The notes under the pieces were generated by a model. That model saw only the letters and a list, made by a program, of their open reading frames with translations, was not told the DNA's origin and made no database searches. Position numbers and translations under genes: made by a program. Below, in pieces: positions 53,069 through 60,695 of a stretch of DNA of 64,000 nt (its first letter is position 1; the number at the start of each line of letters is the position of its first letter). Origin of the DNA: Luteimonas sp. MC1572 (lineage in GTDB: Bacteria; Pseudomonadota; Gammaproteobacteria; Xanthomonadales; Xanthomonadaceae); the NCBI RefSeq assembly GCF_016615815.1, contig NZ_CP067112.1, forward strand, positions 1,364,001-1,428,000, read 5' to 3'.

Positions 53069-53915
53069 GTTCGCGCACCGTCGCTGCAGTCAGATGGCCA
53101 CGCACGGTGGCGAGCTCGCCCAGCAGCACGTCGAACGGCGGAAAGTTGAAGTCGCGCTCCAGCAGCGTGGGGCGCGCGCCATGCACGCGGTAGGCCTCGG
53201 CGAGCAGCGCCCACACCGGGTCGCCGACCGCCGCGCCATGTGTGTCGATCTTGAGGTCCGGGGCCTCGTCGTAGTGGCCGGCGACGTGGATGTAGGCGAT
53301 CCGCGCGGACGGCAGCCCGCGCAGGAATGCGTGCGCGTCATAGCCGTGGTTGGTCGCGTTGACCACGATGTTGTTGACGTCGAGCAGCAGGTCGCAGTCC
53401 GCCTCGGCAAGCACGGAATTGATGAAATCCAGTTCCGTCAGCGGCGCTGCGGCTCCGGTCGGAACGACCGCGTAGTAGGAGATGTTCTCCACCGCGATGC
53501 GGCGGCCCAGGATGTCCTGCGTGCGGCGGATGCGCGCGGCGACGTGGTGCACCGCCGCTTCCGTGAACGGCAGCGGCAGCAGGTCGTAGAGCTGACCGAG
53601 GCTGTCGCCGCAGGCGCTCAGGTGTTCGCTGTAGACGGGCGTGCGATGGGCGTCGAGGAAGCGACGCAGCTTGTGCAGGAAGGTTTCGTCGAGCGCCGCC
53701 GGGCCGCCGAGTGAAAGCGACAGTCCATGGAAGACCATGGGCTGGCGGGCCGCCAGCTCGGCGAACGCATCGCCAAGCGCGCCGCCGACGCCGATCCAGT
53801 TCTCGGGCGCGGCCTCGAGGAAGTCGAAGCTGCCGGCAGGGGCTGCGCGCAGCTCCGCCAGCAGGCCGCGGCGCAGCCCCAGACCAACGCTGCGAGGGTC
53901 GAGCAAGGGCATCAT
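53058..53915 (-). CDS. hvfB: HvfB/BufB-family multinuclear iron enzyme (DUF692), RiPP Cys-modifying
   Basis: 285 residues. DUF692 TIM barrel: [103 protein letters not shown] and [19 protein letters not shown]. These contain the His/Glu/Asp/Asn iron ligands known from MbnB and HvfB. Relatives oxidise Cys in EGKCG motifs to copper-binding heterocycles. ATG 53915 (or 53912) is taken; the open frame extends to a GTG at 53924, inside a hairpin. Overlaps hvfC by 11 bp. Confidence 0.92.
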   Translation of the reverse strand: MMPLLDPRSVGLGLRRGLLAELRAAPAGSFDFLEAAPENWIGVGGALGDAFAELAARQPMVFHGLSLSLGGPAALDETFLHKLRRFLDAHRTPVYSEHLSACGDSLGQLYDLLPLPFTEAAVHHVAARIRRTQDILGRRIAVENISYYAVVPTGAAAPLTELDFINSVLAEADCDLLLDVNNIVVNATNHGYDAHAFLRGLPSARIAYIHVAGHYDEAPDLKIDTHGAAVGDPVWALLAEAYRVHGARPTLLERDFNFPPFDVLLGELATVRGHLTAATVREHAA

Positions 53916-53921
53916 GACGGT

Positions 53922-53951
53922 CACCGGCGCGCGAGCGGGCGCGCGCCGGTG
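53922..53951 (-). promoter_or_regulatory. 11-bp hairpin between hvfA and hvfB
   Basis: Perfect arms 53922-53932 and 53941-53951 (caccggcgcgc and complement), eight-base loop, lie between the hvfA stop (53964) and the hvfB ATG (53915), leaving little unpaired room for a ribosome-binding site. No T run follows. It could protect the hvfA mRNA 3' end or reduce hvfB translation, giving excess precursor over enzyme. Confidence 0.6.
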
Positions 53952-53963
53952 GTGGGCCTCAGG

Positions 53964-54386
53964 TCAGGCGGCGCCGCCGCACTTGCCCTCGCCACACTTG
54001 CCTTCGCCGCACTTGCCTTCATGCGCGGCCTTGCCGTCGCCGGCCTTCTTCTCGGCGTGGTGGGCGTCGTGCTCGGCCTGGTCGACGAAGCCATCGCTGT
54101 TGGTGTCCATGGCGGCGAAGTAGGCGGCGTCCTTGTCGGGATGGCGCGCGGCGAACTCGGCGGAGGAGATGCGGCCGTCGCCGTCGGTGTCGGCATTGGT
54201 CATGCCGCACTTGCCTTCGCCTGCCTTGGCCTCGGGATCATCGGCCGGCGCGTCGGCGGTGATCGCCGTGCCGGCGGCCATGTAGCCGCTGCCGAGCTGG
54301 TGCATCGCGAACGCGGAGCCGGAGAGGGCGATGCCGCCGAGCGAGGCCATGGCCAGGGCGACGGGTTTGATCGTGGGCTTCGACAT
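53964..54386 (-). CDS. hvfA: HvfA/bufferin-type RiPP metallophore precursor with an EF-hand pair
   Basis: 140 residues. The signal peptide is 1-27 (VALAMASLGGIALSGSAFA), followed by an exported peptide. Four EGKCG motifs occur: one at 57-61 and three in tandem at 123-137 (EGKCGEGKCGEGKCG). Between them are two canonical 12-residue EF-hand loops, DTDGDGRISSAE (66-77) and DTNSDGFVDQAE (94-105), each with acidic or Asn residues at positions 1, 3, 5 and Glu at 12. EGKCG is the motif modified by HvfB-HvfC. GGAGA precedes the start at good spacing. The mature peptide should bind copper through modified Cys, and perhaps Ca2+ through the EF-hands (inference). Confidence 0.9.
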   Translation of the reverse strand: MSKPTIKPVALAMASLGGIALSGSAFAMHQLGSGYMAAGTAITADAPADDPEAKAGEGKCGMTNADTDGDGRISSAEFAARHPDKDAAYFAAMDTNSDGFVDQAEHDAHHAEKKAGDGKAAHEGKCGEGKCGEGKCGGAA

Positions 54387-54441
54387 GTCGGTCTCCATCA
54401 GGTCCGGCGGATGCCGGGAGGCCGGATTATGCCGCAGCCCG

Positions 54442-54462
54442 GGGTGCTGCATCGCAGCACCC
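54442..54462. terminator. Hairpin between phoU and hvfA
   Basis: Perfect 9-bp stem (54442-54450 with 54454-54462), 3-base loop, 12 bp past the phoU stop and 56 bp before hvfA. No T run follows on the minus strand, so termination may be partial. It is followed by CATAAT (a possible -10) further toward hvfA, without a clear -35. Confidence 0.45.
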
Positions 54463-54473
54463 GCGGCCACCAT

Positions 54474-55178
54474 TCAGGAGGTGGTATTGGTGTCGTCGCG
54501 CTTCTCGCGCGGTGGCAGGTTGTCCTCGCCGCGCACCACGAACCAGATGTTCTCGGCGATGTTGGTGGCGTGGTCGCCGATCCGCTCCAGGTTCTTGGCC
54601 ATGAACAGCAGGTGCGTGCAGCCGGTGATCGCGCGCGCGTCTTCCATCATGTAGGTGAGCAGCTCGCGGAACAGGCGGGTGTACGCGGCATCGAGTTCTG
54701 CATCGCGCTCGCGGACGCGCTGCGCCGCCTCGGCATCGGCAGTGCGGTAGGCCTCCAGCACGTCGCGCACCTGGCGCGCGGCCAGCACGCCCAGCGGTGC
54801 AAGGCCACCGGCCAGCGGCAGCGGCGGCGCCTGGTTGAGCGCCTTGGAGCGCTTGGCGATGTTGCTGGCGTAGTCACCGATGCGCTCGAGGTCGGACACG
54901 ATGCGCAGCGCGGCGAGGATCTCGCGCAGGTCGCGTGCCAGCGGGCCGCGGGTCGCAGTCATCATCACGTCCTGGCTGACTTCGCGCTCGATGGCGTCGA
55001 TGGCGTCGTCGTTGGCGATGATGCGCTCGGCGGCGCGGTCGTCGCGGCGTTCGACGACGTCGAGCGCGGCCTCGAGCTGGGCGACCGACATCTCGCCCAT
55101 GCGCAGGATCTCGCCGATGATGCGCTCGCGCTCTTCGTCCTGGGCGCGCAGGATGTGGTCATGGGGCTGCATGGTCAT
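54474..55178 (-). CDS. phoU: Phosphate signalling complex protein PhoU
   Basis: 234 residues (E. coli 241). Two three-helix PhoU domains with the repeated ligand motif: [15 protein letters not shown] near 95-110 and [20 protein letters not shown] near 195-215. It links PstSCAB to the PhoR sensor and represses the Pho regulon when phosphate is plentiful. The start overlaps the pstB stop (ATGA). Last gene of the Pst operon; hvfA follows 87 bp later on the same strand. Confidence 0.95.
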   Translation of the reverse strand: MTMQPHDHILRAQDEERERIIGEILRMGEMSVAQLEAALDVVERRDDRAAERIIANDDAIDAIEREVSQDVMMTATRGPLARDLREILAALRIVSDLERIGDYASNIAKRSKALNQAPPLPLAGGLAPLGVLAARQVRDVLEAYRTADAEAAQRVRERDAELDAAYTRLFRELLTYMMEDARAITGCTHLLFMAKNLERIGDHATNIAENIWFVVRGEDNLPPREKRDDTNTTS

Positions 55179-56017
55179 CCGAACCTTCCGGTGATGTAGT
55201 CCTCGGTCTGCTGCTTCGAGGGGTTGGAGAAGATGGTCGCGGTGGCGTCGTGCTCGACCATGTCGCCGAGGTACATGAAGGCGGTGTAGTCGGAGACGCG
55301 CGCGGCCTGCTGCATGTTGTGGGTGACGATGACGATGGTGTAGTCGAGCTTCAGCTCCTCGATCAGCTGCTCGATGCGGCTGGTGGAGATGGGGTCGAGT
55401 GCCGACGTGGGCTCGTCGAGCAGCAGCACCTCGGGTTTGAGCGCGACGGCGCGCGCGATGCACAGCCGCTGCTGCTGGCCGCCGGACAGGCCAAGCGCGC
55501 TCTGCTGCAGCTTGTCCTTGACCTCGTCCCACAGCGCGCCCTGGCGCAGCGCACCTTCGACGCGCGCGTCCATCTCGCTCTTCGACAGTTTCTCGTGGTG
55601 GCGGATGGCGTAGGCGATGTTCTCGTAGATGGTCATCGGGAACGGTACCGGCTTCTGGAACACCATGCCGACCTTGCTGCGCAGGCGGTTCATGGGGTAT
55701 TTCGGCGCGAGGATGTCCTCGCCGTCGAGCAGGATGCTGCCGCTCGCGACCTGTCCGGGGTAGAGGGCGTAGATGCGGTTGAACACGCGCAGCAGGGTCG
55801 ACTTGCCGCAGCCGGACGGGCCGATCAGCGCGCTCACGCGCTTCTCGGGGATGTCCATGTTCACGCCCTTGATGGCGTGGAACTTCCCGTAATGGAAGTC
55901 GAGGCCGCGCACCTGGATCTTGATCGGTGGCTTGCCGGCGGCCGTGGCGCGTTCCGGGGTCGCGGTGGAGAACGCGATGCGCCCGGCGGCAGGGTGGCGG
56001 GGGGAACTGTCATTCAT
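55175..56017 (-). CDS. pstB: Phosphate ABC transporter ATP-binding protein PstB
   Basis: 280 residues from ATG 56017. Walker A is [20 protein letters not shown], the Q loop [13 protein letters not shown], the ABC signature [20 protein letters not shown], Walker [17 protein letters not shown] and the H loop [16 protein letters not shown]. Energises phosphate import. An in-frame ATG at 56050 overlapping the pstA stop would add 11 residues ([11 protein letters not shown]) and cannot be excluded. Coupled to phoU by an ATGA overlap. Confidence 0.95.
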   Translation of the reverse strand: MNDSSPRHPAAGRIAFSTATPERATAAGKPPIKIQVRGLDFHYGKFHAIKGVNMDIPEKRVSALIGPSGCGKSTLLRVFNRIYALYPGQVASGSILLDGEDILAPKYPMNRLRSKVGMVFQKPVPFPMTIYENIAYAIRHHEKLSKSEMDARVEGALRQGALWDEVKDKLQQSALGLSGGQQQRLCIARAVALKPEVLLLDEPTSALDPISTSRIEQLIEELKLDYTIVIVTHNMQQAARVSDYTAFMYLGDMVEHDATATIFSNPSKQQTEDYITGRFG

Positions 56018-56042
56018 CGACGGGATCCGGGGAGAAAGGGTG

Positions 56043-56924
56043 TCAATCATTCGGGATGCGCTTGCGCAGCAGCAGTGCGCGCGCCAGCAGGCCGGTCAGC
56101 AGCACGAACACGGTCAGCACCAGTGCGCCTGCCCAGGCCAGCTGCTGCCAGCTTTCATAGGGGCTGGCGGCGTACTGGTACATCACCGTGGGCACGCTGG
56201 CCATCGGCTGCATGATGTTGCTGTTCCAGTACAGGTTGCCGAAGGCGGTGAACAGCAGGGGCGCGGTCTCGCCGCTGATCCGCGCGAGCGCCAGCAGGAT
56301 GCCGGTGACGATGCCCGCCGACGCGCTGCGGTACAGGACCTGCACGGTCACCTTCCACTGCGGCACGCCGAGCGACAGCGCCGCCTCGCGCATCTGCGTG
56401 GGCACCAGCCGCAGCATCTCGTCGGTGGTGCGCAGCACCACCGGCAGCACGATGAAGGCGAGTGCGACCGCACCGGCGAAGGCCGAGAAGTTGCCGCCGC
56501 TGCGCATCACCAGCAGCGTGTACACGAACAGGCCGAGGACGATCGACGGCGCCGACATCAGGATGTCGTTGATGAAGCGCACGGTGCCGGCGATGCGGCT
56601 GCGGCTGCCGTACTCGGCAAGCCACGTGCCGGCGGCCACGCCCAGCGGCGCACCGATCAGGATCGCCAGCCCGCACATCACCGCGGAGCCGAACAGCGCG
56701 TTGCGCAGGCCGCCTTCGGCCATCGGCGGTGGCGTGTCCTGCGTGAACAGCTGCCAGTTGATGCCGGCGATGCCCTTGCTGACCAGCGTCCACAGGATCC
56801 AGGCGAGGAATACCAGTCCGAGCACGGCCGCGATGCAGGACAGCACCATCGCGGCCGCGCTGGTGATGCGCCGGCGCAGGTACAGGCCGTCCGCGGCGCG
56901 CCGCGGGTCAACCAGGGCCGACAT
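56043..56924 (-). CDS. pstA: Phosphate ABC transporter permease PstA
   Basis: 293 residues (E. coli 296), six membrane helices. The binding-protein-dependent transport motif [20 protein letters not shown] (the EAA loop) contacts Pst[21 protein letters not shown] and [20 protein letters not shown] are highly conserved in PstA. The start overlaps the pstC stop by one base (TGATG). The last eight bases may overlap an alternative pstB start. Confidence 0.95.
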   Translation of the reverse strand: MSALVDPRRAADGLYLRRRITSAAAMVLSCIAAVLGLVFLAWILWTLVSKGIAGINWQLFTQDTPPPMAEGGLRNALFGSAVMCGLAILIGAPLGVAAGTWLAEYGSRSRIAGTVRFINDILMSAPSIVLGLFVYTLLVMRSGGNFSAFAGAVALAFIVLPVVLRTTDEMLRLVPTQMREAALSLGVPQWKVTVQVLYRSASAGIVTGILLALARISGETAPLLFTAFGNLYWNSNIMQPMASVPTVMYQYAASPYESWQQLAWAGALVLTVFVLLTGLLARALLLRKRIPND

Positions 56925-57892
56925 CAGTTGCCCTCCTTGCGTGCGAGCCGCGAGAGCATCATGCGGGCCAGTGCGAGCACGACGAAGGTGACGATGAACA
57001 GCACGAAGCCGAGCAGCAGCAGGGCCGATCGGTAGGTGTCGGTGGCTTCGCCGAAGTCGTTGGCGATCAGCGCCGCGATCGTGGTACCGGGCTCGAGCAG
57101 CGACGGCGTCAGGCGCACGCTGTTGCCGACCACGAACGCGACCGCCATGGTCTCGCCCAACGCGCGGCCCAAGCCGAGGAAGATGCCGCCGATCACCGCA
57201 GAGCGCGTGTACGGCAGCACCACGTCCCAGCAGACCTCCCATTTCGTCGAGCCCAATGCATAGGCCGATTCCTTGAGTCGCGCGGGCACGGTCAGGAACA
57301 CCTCGCGCATCACCGAGGAGATGAACGGGATGACCATGATCGACAGCACCAGGCCGGCGGTGAGCAAGCCGATGCCGAGCGGCGGGCCCTGGAACAGCGC
57401 GCCGACCAGCGGCAGGCTGCCGAAGTGGTCGTTGAGCCAGGGCGTCACGTATTCGGTCATCATCGGGACGAACACGAACAGGCCCCACATGCCGTAGATG
57501 ATCGACGGAATGCCCGCGAGCAGCTCGATTGCCGTTCCCACCGGGCCGCGCAGCCAGCGCGGCGCGACCTCGGTCAGGAACACCGCGATGCCGAAGCTCA
57601 CCGGCACCGCCACCAGCATGGCGATGATCGCGGTGACCACCGTGCCGTAGATCGGCGCCAGCGCGCCGTAGCGGTTCTCGACCGGATTCCATTCGGCCGA
57701 CAGGAAGAACGACAGGCCCTGCGATTGCAGGGCGTCGCGGCCACCCCAGAGCATCGCCAGCGCGGCGGTGGCGAGTGACAGCACCACGAAGACCACGGTG
57801 GCCACCAGCGCGTAGCGGAACCAGCGGTCTGCGCGCGCGTCGCGCTGGTCGCGCGTGCGCGGGGCGTTGTCGGGGAGGGTGGTGGCGCTCAT
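56924..57892 (-). CDS. pstC: Phosphate ABC transporter permease PstC
   Basis: 322 residues (E. coli 319), six membrane helices. LATAALAMLWGGRDALQSQG, FGIAVFLTEVAPRWLRGPVG, IELLAGIPSIIYGMWGLFVF and LGSTKWEVCWDVVLPYTRSA (the EAA loop) followed by FLGLGRALGETMAVAFVVGN are diagnostic. Partner of PstA. It follows pstS by 51 bp and overlaps pstA by one base. Confidence 0.96.
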   Translation of the reverse strand: MSATTLPDNAPRTRDQRDARADRWFRYALVATVVFVVLSLATAALAMLWGGRDALQSQGLSFFLSAEWNPVENRYGALAPIYGTVVTAIIAMLVAVPVSFGIAVFLTEVAPRWLRGPVGTAIELLAGIPSIIYGMWGLFVFVPMMTEYVTPWLNDHFGSLPLVGALFQGPPLGIGLLTAGLVLSIMVIPFISSVMREVFLTVPARLKESAYALGSTKWEVCWDVVLPYTRSAVIGGIFLGLGRALGETMAVAFVVGNSVRLTPSLLEPGTTIAALIANDFGEATDTYRSALLLLGFVLFIVTFVVLALARMMLSRLARKEGN

Positions 57893-57943
57893 CGGGATCC
57901 CTGCATGCGAAGACGCCCGCCGTGGATGCGGCGGGCGCGGGCG

Positions 57944-59032
57944 TCACTTGTACTCGGCGGCCCAGTAGGCCTCGATCTGCTGCACCAGCTCGGGCGGCAG
58001 CGGGACGTAGTGCAGGTCGGCGGCCTGCGCCTGGCCGTTCTCGAGCGCCCACTTGAAGAACGCCAGCGCAGCCTTGCTGCGCGCCGGATCCTTCGGCTGC
58101 TTGGGCATCAGCATGAAGTTGGTGGCGGTGATCGGCCAGGACTCGGCGCCGGGTGCATCGGTGATCACCAGGTTGAAATCGGTGGCGCCGGCCCAGTCCG
58201 CGGTGCGCGCGGCCGCGGCGAAGCTCTCGGCGCTCGGCGCGACGAAGTTGCCGGCAGAATTCTGCAGCGAGGCGTACGGCATGGTGTTCTGCAGCGCGTA
58301 GGCCAACTCGACGTAGCCGATCGAGCCCTTGATCTGCTGCACGTACGAGGCCACGCCTTCGTTGCCCTTGCCACCGACGCCGAGCGGCCAGGACACCGAG
58401 GTGCCTTCGCCGACCTTCGCCTTCCACGCCGGGCTGACCTTGGACAGGTAGTTGGTGAAATTGAAGCTGGTGCCCGAGCCGTCGGAGCGGTGGACGATGC
58501 TGATCTTGCCGGCGGGCAGGCCGAGGCCGGGGTTCAACGCGGTGATCGCGGGATCGTTCCAGGTCGAGACGGTGCCGAGGAAGATGTCGGCGAGCAGCGG
58601 GCCGCTGAGCTTCAGCGCGCCGGGTGCCAGGCCCTCGATGTTGACCACCGGCACCACGCCGCCGATCGCGGACGGGAACTGGCCGAGGCCGGCCTCGGCC
58701 AGCTCTTCGCTGCTCAGCGGCTTGTCGCTGGAGCCGAAATCGACGGTGCCGGCCTTGACCTGGGCGATGCCGCCGCCGGAACCGATCGACTGGTAGTTCA
58801 CCTGGCTGCCGGTGGCGGCGTTGTAATCGGCCGACCAGCGCGAGAGCAGCGGGTAGATGAACGAGGCGCCGGCGCCGGAGACCTGCATGGCGACCGCATC
58901 ACCGGCGGCGTCGGCGGTGCCTGGCGCAGCGTTGGATCCATTCGCAGGCGCATCGGTCGAGGGCTGGCAGGCGGCGGCGAACAGCGCGACAGCGAGCGCC
59001 AGCGAGGCAGTACGGAACTTGGGCAGGGACAT
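57944..59032 (-). CDS. pstS: Phosphate-binding lipoprotein PstS
   Basis: 362 residues. The signal peptide ends in a lipobox (LAVALFAAACQPS), so this is a lipoprotein rather than the soluble form of E. coli. VSGAGASFIYPLLSRWSADY, GSGGGIAQVKAGTVDFGSSD and VHRSDGSGTSFNFTNYLSKV carry the phosphate-binding Ser, Thr, Asp and Arg. Ends WAAEYK. ATG 59032 is chosen to give a normal signal peptide. Preceded by a PHO box, so induced by phosphate starvation through PhoB. Confidence 0.95.
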   Translation of the reverse strand: MSLPKFRTASLALAVALFAAACQPSTDAPANGSNAAPGTADAAGDAVAMQVSGAGASFIYPLLSRWSADYNAATGSQVNYQSIGSGGGIAQVKAGTVDFGSSDKPLSSEELAEAGLGQFPSAIGGVVPVVNIEGLAPGALKLSGPLLADIFLGTVSTWNDPAITALNPGLGLPAGKISIVHRSDGSGTSFNFTNYLSKVSPAWKAKVGEGTSVSWPLGVGGKGNEGVASYVQQIKGSIGYVELAYALQNTMPYASLQNSAGNFVAPSAESFAAAARTADWAGATDFNLVITDAPGAESWPITATNFMLMPKQPKDPARSKAALAFFKWALENGQAQAADLHYVPLPPELVQQIEAYWAAEYK

Positions 59033-59091
59033 GGCGGGGTTTCCATAGGGACGGAACGCCGTTGGGCGTGCGGCCATTGGATGATGTTTTT

Positions 59092-59109
59092 ATGACCGCT
59101 TCATGACAG
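59092..59109 (-). promoter_or_regulatory. PHO box upstream of pstS
   Basis: On the minus strand CTGTCATGAAGCGGTCAT, two 7-bp repeats (CTGTCAT and CGGTCAT) with a 4-bp spacer, matching the PhoB consensus CTGTCAT-N4-CTGTCAY except one base in the second repeat. It is followed by an A-rich AAAAACATCATC stretch suitable for a -10, and lies 59 bp upstream of the pstS ATG. Confidence 0.8.
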
Positions 59110-59136
59110 ACGGTGCGCGAGGCGTCCCGCGACCAT

Positions 59137-59159
59137 AAAAAAGGGCCCGTTACGGGCCC
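59137..59159 (-). terminator. Intrinsic terminator upstream of pstS
   Basis: Perfect 7-bp stem (59143-59149 with 59153-59159; GGGCCCG, 3-base loop) followed on the minus strand by six T (59137-59142). It ends the transcript of the Mrr-like gene (stop at 59304) and sits between two PHO-box-like sequences, 28 bp upstream of the pstS-proximal one. Confidence 0.85.
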
Positions 59160-59262
59160 GAGAATGCGAAACAGGAGGGAGAGGAGAGAGGGGTTCAGCT
59201 TCTGGTGATTGCGGCCGTAGCGTCATTCAAGCCTGCGGCGGTGACCCGAAGATGTCGTGGCG

Positions 59263-59280
59263 ATGACAGCTCGATGACCG
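59263..59280 (-). promoter_or_regulatory. Second PHO-box-like sequence
   Basis: On the minus strand CGGTCATCGAGCTGTCAT: two 7-bp repeats, 4-bp spacer, 13 of 14 repeat positions matching CTGTCAT. It has the same orientation as the box at 59092, lies 171 bp upstream of it and directly after the stop of the Mrr-like gene. Confidence 0.5.
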
Positions 59281-59303
59281 CGCCAGGCGGGCCTTCGCCG
59301 GCC

Positions 59304-60263
59304 TCAATAGTTCCGGCACTGGCGGAATCGCACCTGCGCGTCGTGCCCATGCGGCGGCGTCAACTGGATGCGTGACGCGGCCAGTGCCGGATAGCGCTCG
59401 ATCAGCGGGCAGATGGCGGTGAACGGGTCGTGGTCGGCATCCACCGAGGCCAGGAACACTTCCATGGTGGACGACGTGGACCAGATCACGCGGTCGACCA
59501 TCGCCAAGGTGGAGACCGCACTGGCAATGTCGGCGCGCTGCTGTTCGAGCGTGGCGTCGTCCGGGTAGCGGTCGGGCACGGGCGCTACAGCTGCCGCGGG
59601 CGCATCCCGGCGGGGTGACAGCTCCGCGGCGGGCGTGAGGGTCGCGCCCGCGTCGAGAGCTGCGTCGCGACGGAATGGCGACAGGGCGGTGAACACCGCC
59701 ACGCCCGCCACCAGCGCAAGCAGCCAGGCCGCCAGCGTGCGCTGGCGCGCACGCGCGGCCGCGGTGGCGCCAAGTTCGTCCAGCAGCGACGCGGGAACCA
59801 GTGCGCGGAGCTCCGGCCACAGGGTGGGGCCGTCCAGCAGCTCGACCTGCTCGCGTCGCGCCGGCGCCCGGGCGTCGTCGGCCACGCGCCCCTGGGTGAC
59901 CAGCAGGCCACCGGCGGCGCCTTGCATGCGCATGGCCGCGGCCACCTCATCCACGTCACGCCGGCCGAGCACGAACGCACTGCCGTGCTTGCAGGCCAGC
60001 AGGAAATGCGCGCCATCGCGCGCCAGCGTGAAGTCGCCGTCGCCGGACGGCGCCTCGCGGTCCACCACGCGGCTGAAGCCGCGCCTGGCGAGCGCGTCCA
60101 GCACGAGGGTGATGAAGCTCCGCCAGGACATGTCCGAGAGCGCCTCGATGCCGCCCGCGGCCTCGTCACGACGCTGCAGGACGCCACGGATGATGAAGGT
60201 GGCCGCCGCGCCCACGGCCAGCACCACGGCGATCGATACCAGCCACTGCATTGCTGCACCCAA
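59304..60263 (-). CDS. Membrane-anchored protein with Mrr-like restriction endonuclease fold
   Basis: 319 residues. A TTG start at 60263 has AGGAG eight bases upstream; the first ATG (60251) is 12 bases further. TM1 is at about 5-27 (MQWLVSIAVVLAVGAAATFI). It is followed by a cytoplasmic nuclease-like domain: ITLVLDALARRGFSRVVDRE, GDGDFTLARDGAHFLLACKH (the D-x-n-C-K pattern of Mrr_cat), LLVTQGRVADDARA. TM2 is near 174-193 (TLAAWLLALVAGVAVFTAL). The C-terminal 110 residues, probably periplasmic, have two Cys. Relatives include DNA-targeting Mrr proteins, but a role in restriction here is unproven. Confidence 0.8.
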   Translation of the reverse strand: MGAAMQWLVSIAVVLAVGAAATFIIRGVLQRRDEAAGGIEALSDMSWRSFITLVLDALARRGFSRVVDREAPSGDGDFTLARDGAHFLLACKHGSAFVLGRRDVDEVAAAMRMQGAAGGLLVTQGRVADDARAPARREQVELLDGPTLWPELRALVPASLLDELGATAAARARQRTLAAWLLALVAGVAVFTALSPFRRDAALDAGATLTPAAELSPRRDAPAAAVAPVPDRYPDDATLEQQRADIASAVSTLAMVDRVIWSTSSTMEVFLASVDADHDPFTAICPLIERYPALAASRIQLTPPHGHDAQVRFRQCRNY

Positions 60264-60333
60264 ACCAGGCTCTCCTCTTGGTGCGGGAAGGATAGACGCA
60301 AAGCCGCAGCCGCCGGCCCGCGCCAGATGCAGC

Positions 60334-60609
60334 TCAGGCGAAGCGCTCTTCCAGTACGCGGCGGATCTCGGTTTCGATCGGTCCCTTCATCGCCGACATC
60401 AGGAAGCCGAGCTTGGCGCTGAGGTGCAGCTCGGTGGGCAGCAGCGCGATGTGGCCATCGATGCCGGCGCGCGTGAAGTGCAGGGTGTCGCCCTCCCAGG
60501 CGCACTCGGCGCCGAAGCGGTCGGCGAGCTTGTCGGCGACCTGCTGCACGGCGTCGCGCGCCTGGGCCGGCGGCAGGGAATGCGCGTGGCGGATGTCGAT
60601 GCCGGACAT
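60334..60609 (-). CDS. Polyhydroxyalkanoic acid system family protein
   Basis: 91 residues. IDIRHAHSLPPAQARDAVQQ, DTLHFTRAGIDGHIALLPTELHL and LGFLMSAMKGPIETEIRRVL are the signature of the PHA_gran_rgn (TIGR02610-like) family, small proteins found near PHA synthesis genes in some bacteria. No PHA synthase is in the window, so any link to granules is inherited from the family name. It lies 70 bp upstream of the Mrr-like gene on the same strand and is divergent from the FHA gene. Confidence 0.8.
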   Translation of the reverse strand: MSGIDIRHAHSLPPAQARDAVQQVADKLADRFGAECAWEGDTLHFTRAGIDGHIALLPTELHLSAKLGFLMSAMKGPIETEIRRVLEERFA

Positions 60610-60695
60610 GGGATCCAACCTGTGTGCGTGGGACGCCATTCTGCCGGCGCGCGGGCATCGTTCCAAGCCTTGCCGCATGCTAGATTGCCTGCCGC

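Noticed and set aside
53964..54386. Simple metallothionein-like or calmodulin-like protein
   Set aside because: The Cys occur only in EGKCG motifs, and the DUF692 and DUF2063-type genes follow immediately, which fits a modified RiPP precursor.
54398..54473. HvfA starting at the upstream ATGs (METDMSK or further)
   Set aside because: ATG 54386 has GGAGA at proper spacing and gives the standard signal peptide; the upstream codons encode no conserved sequence.
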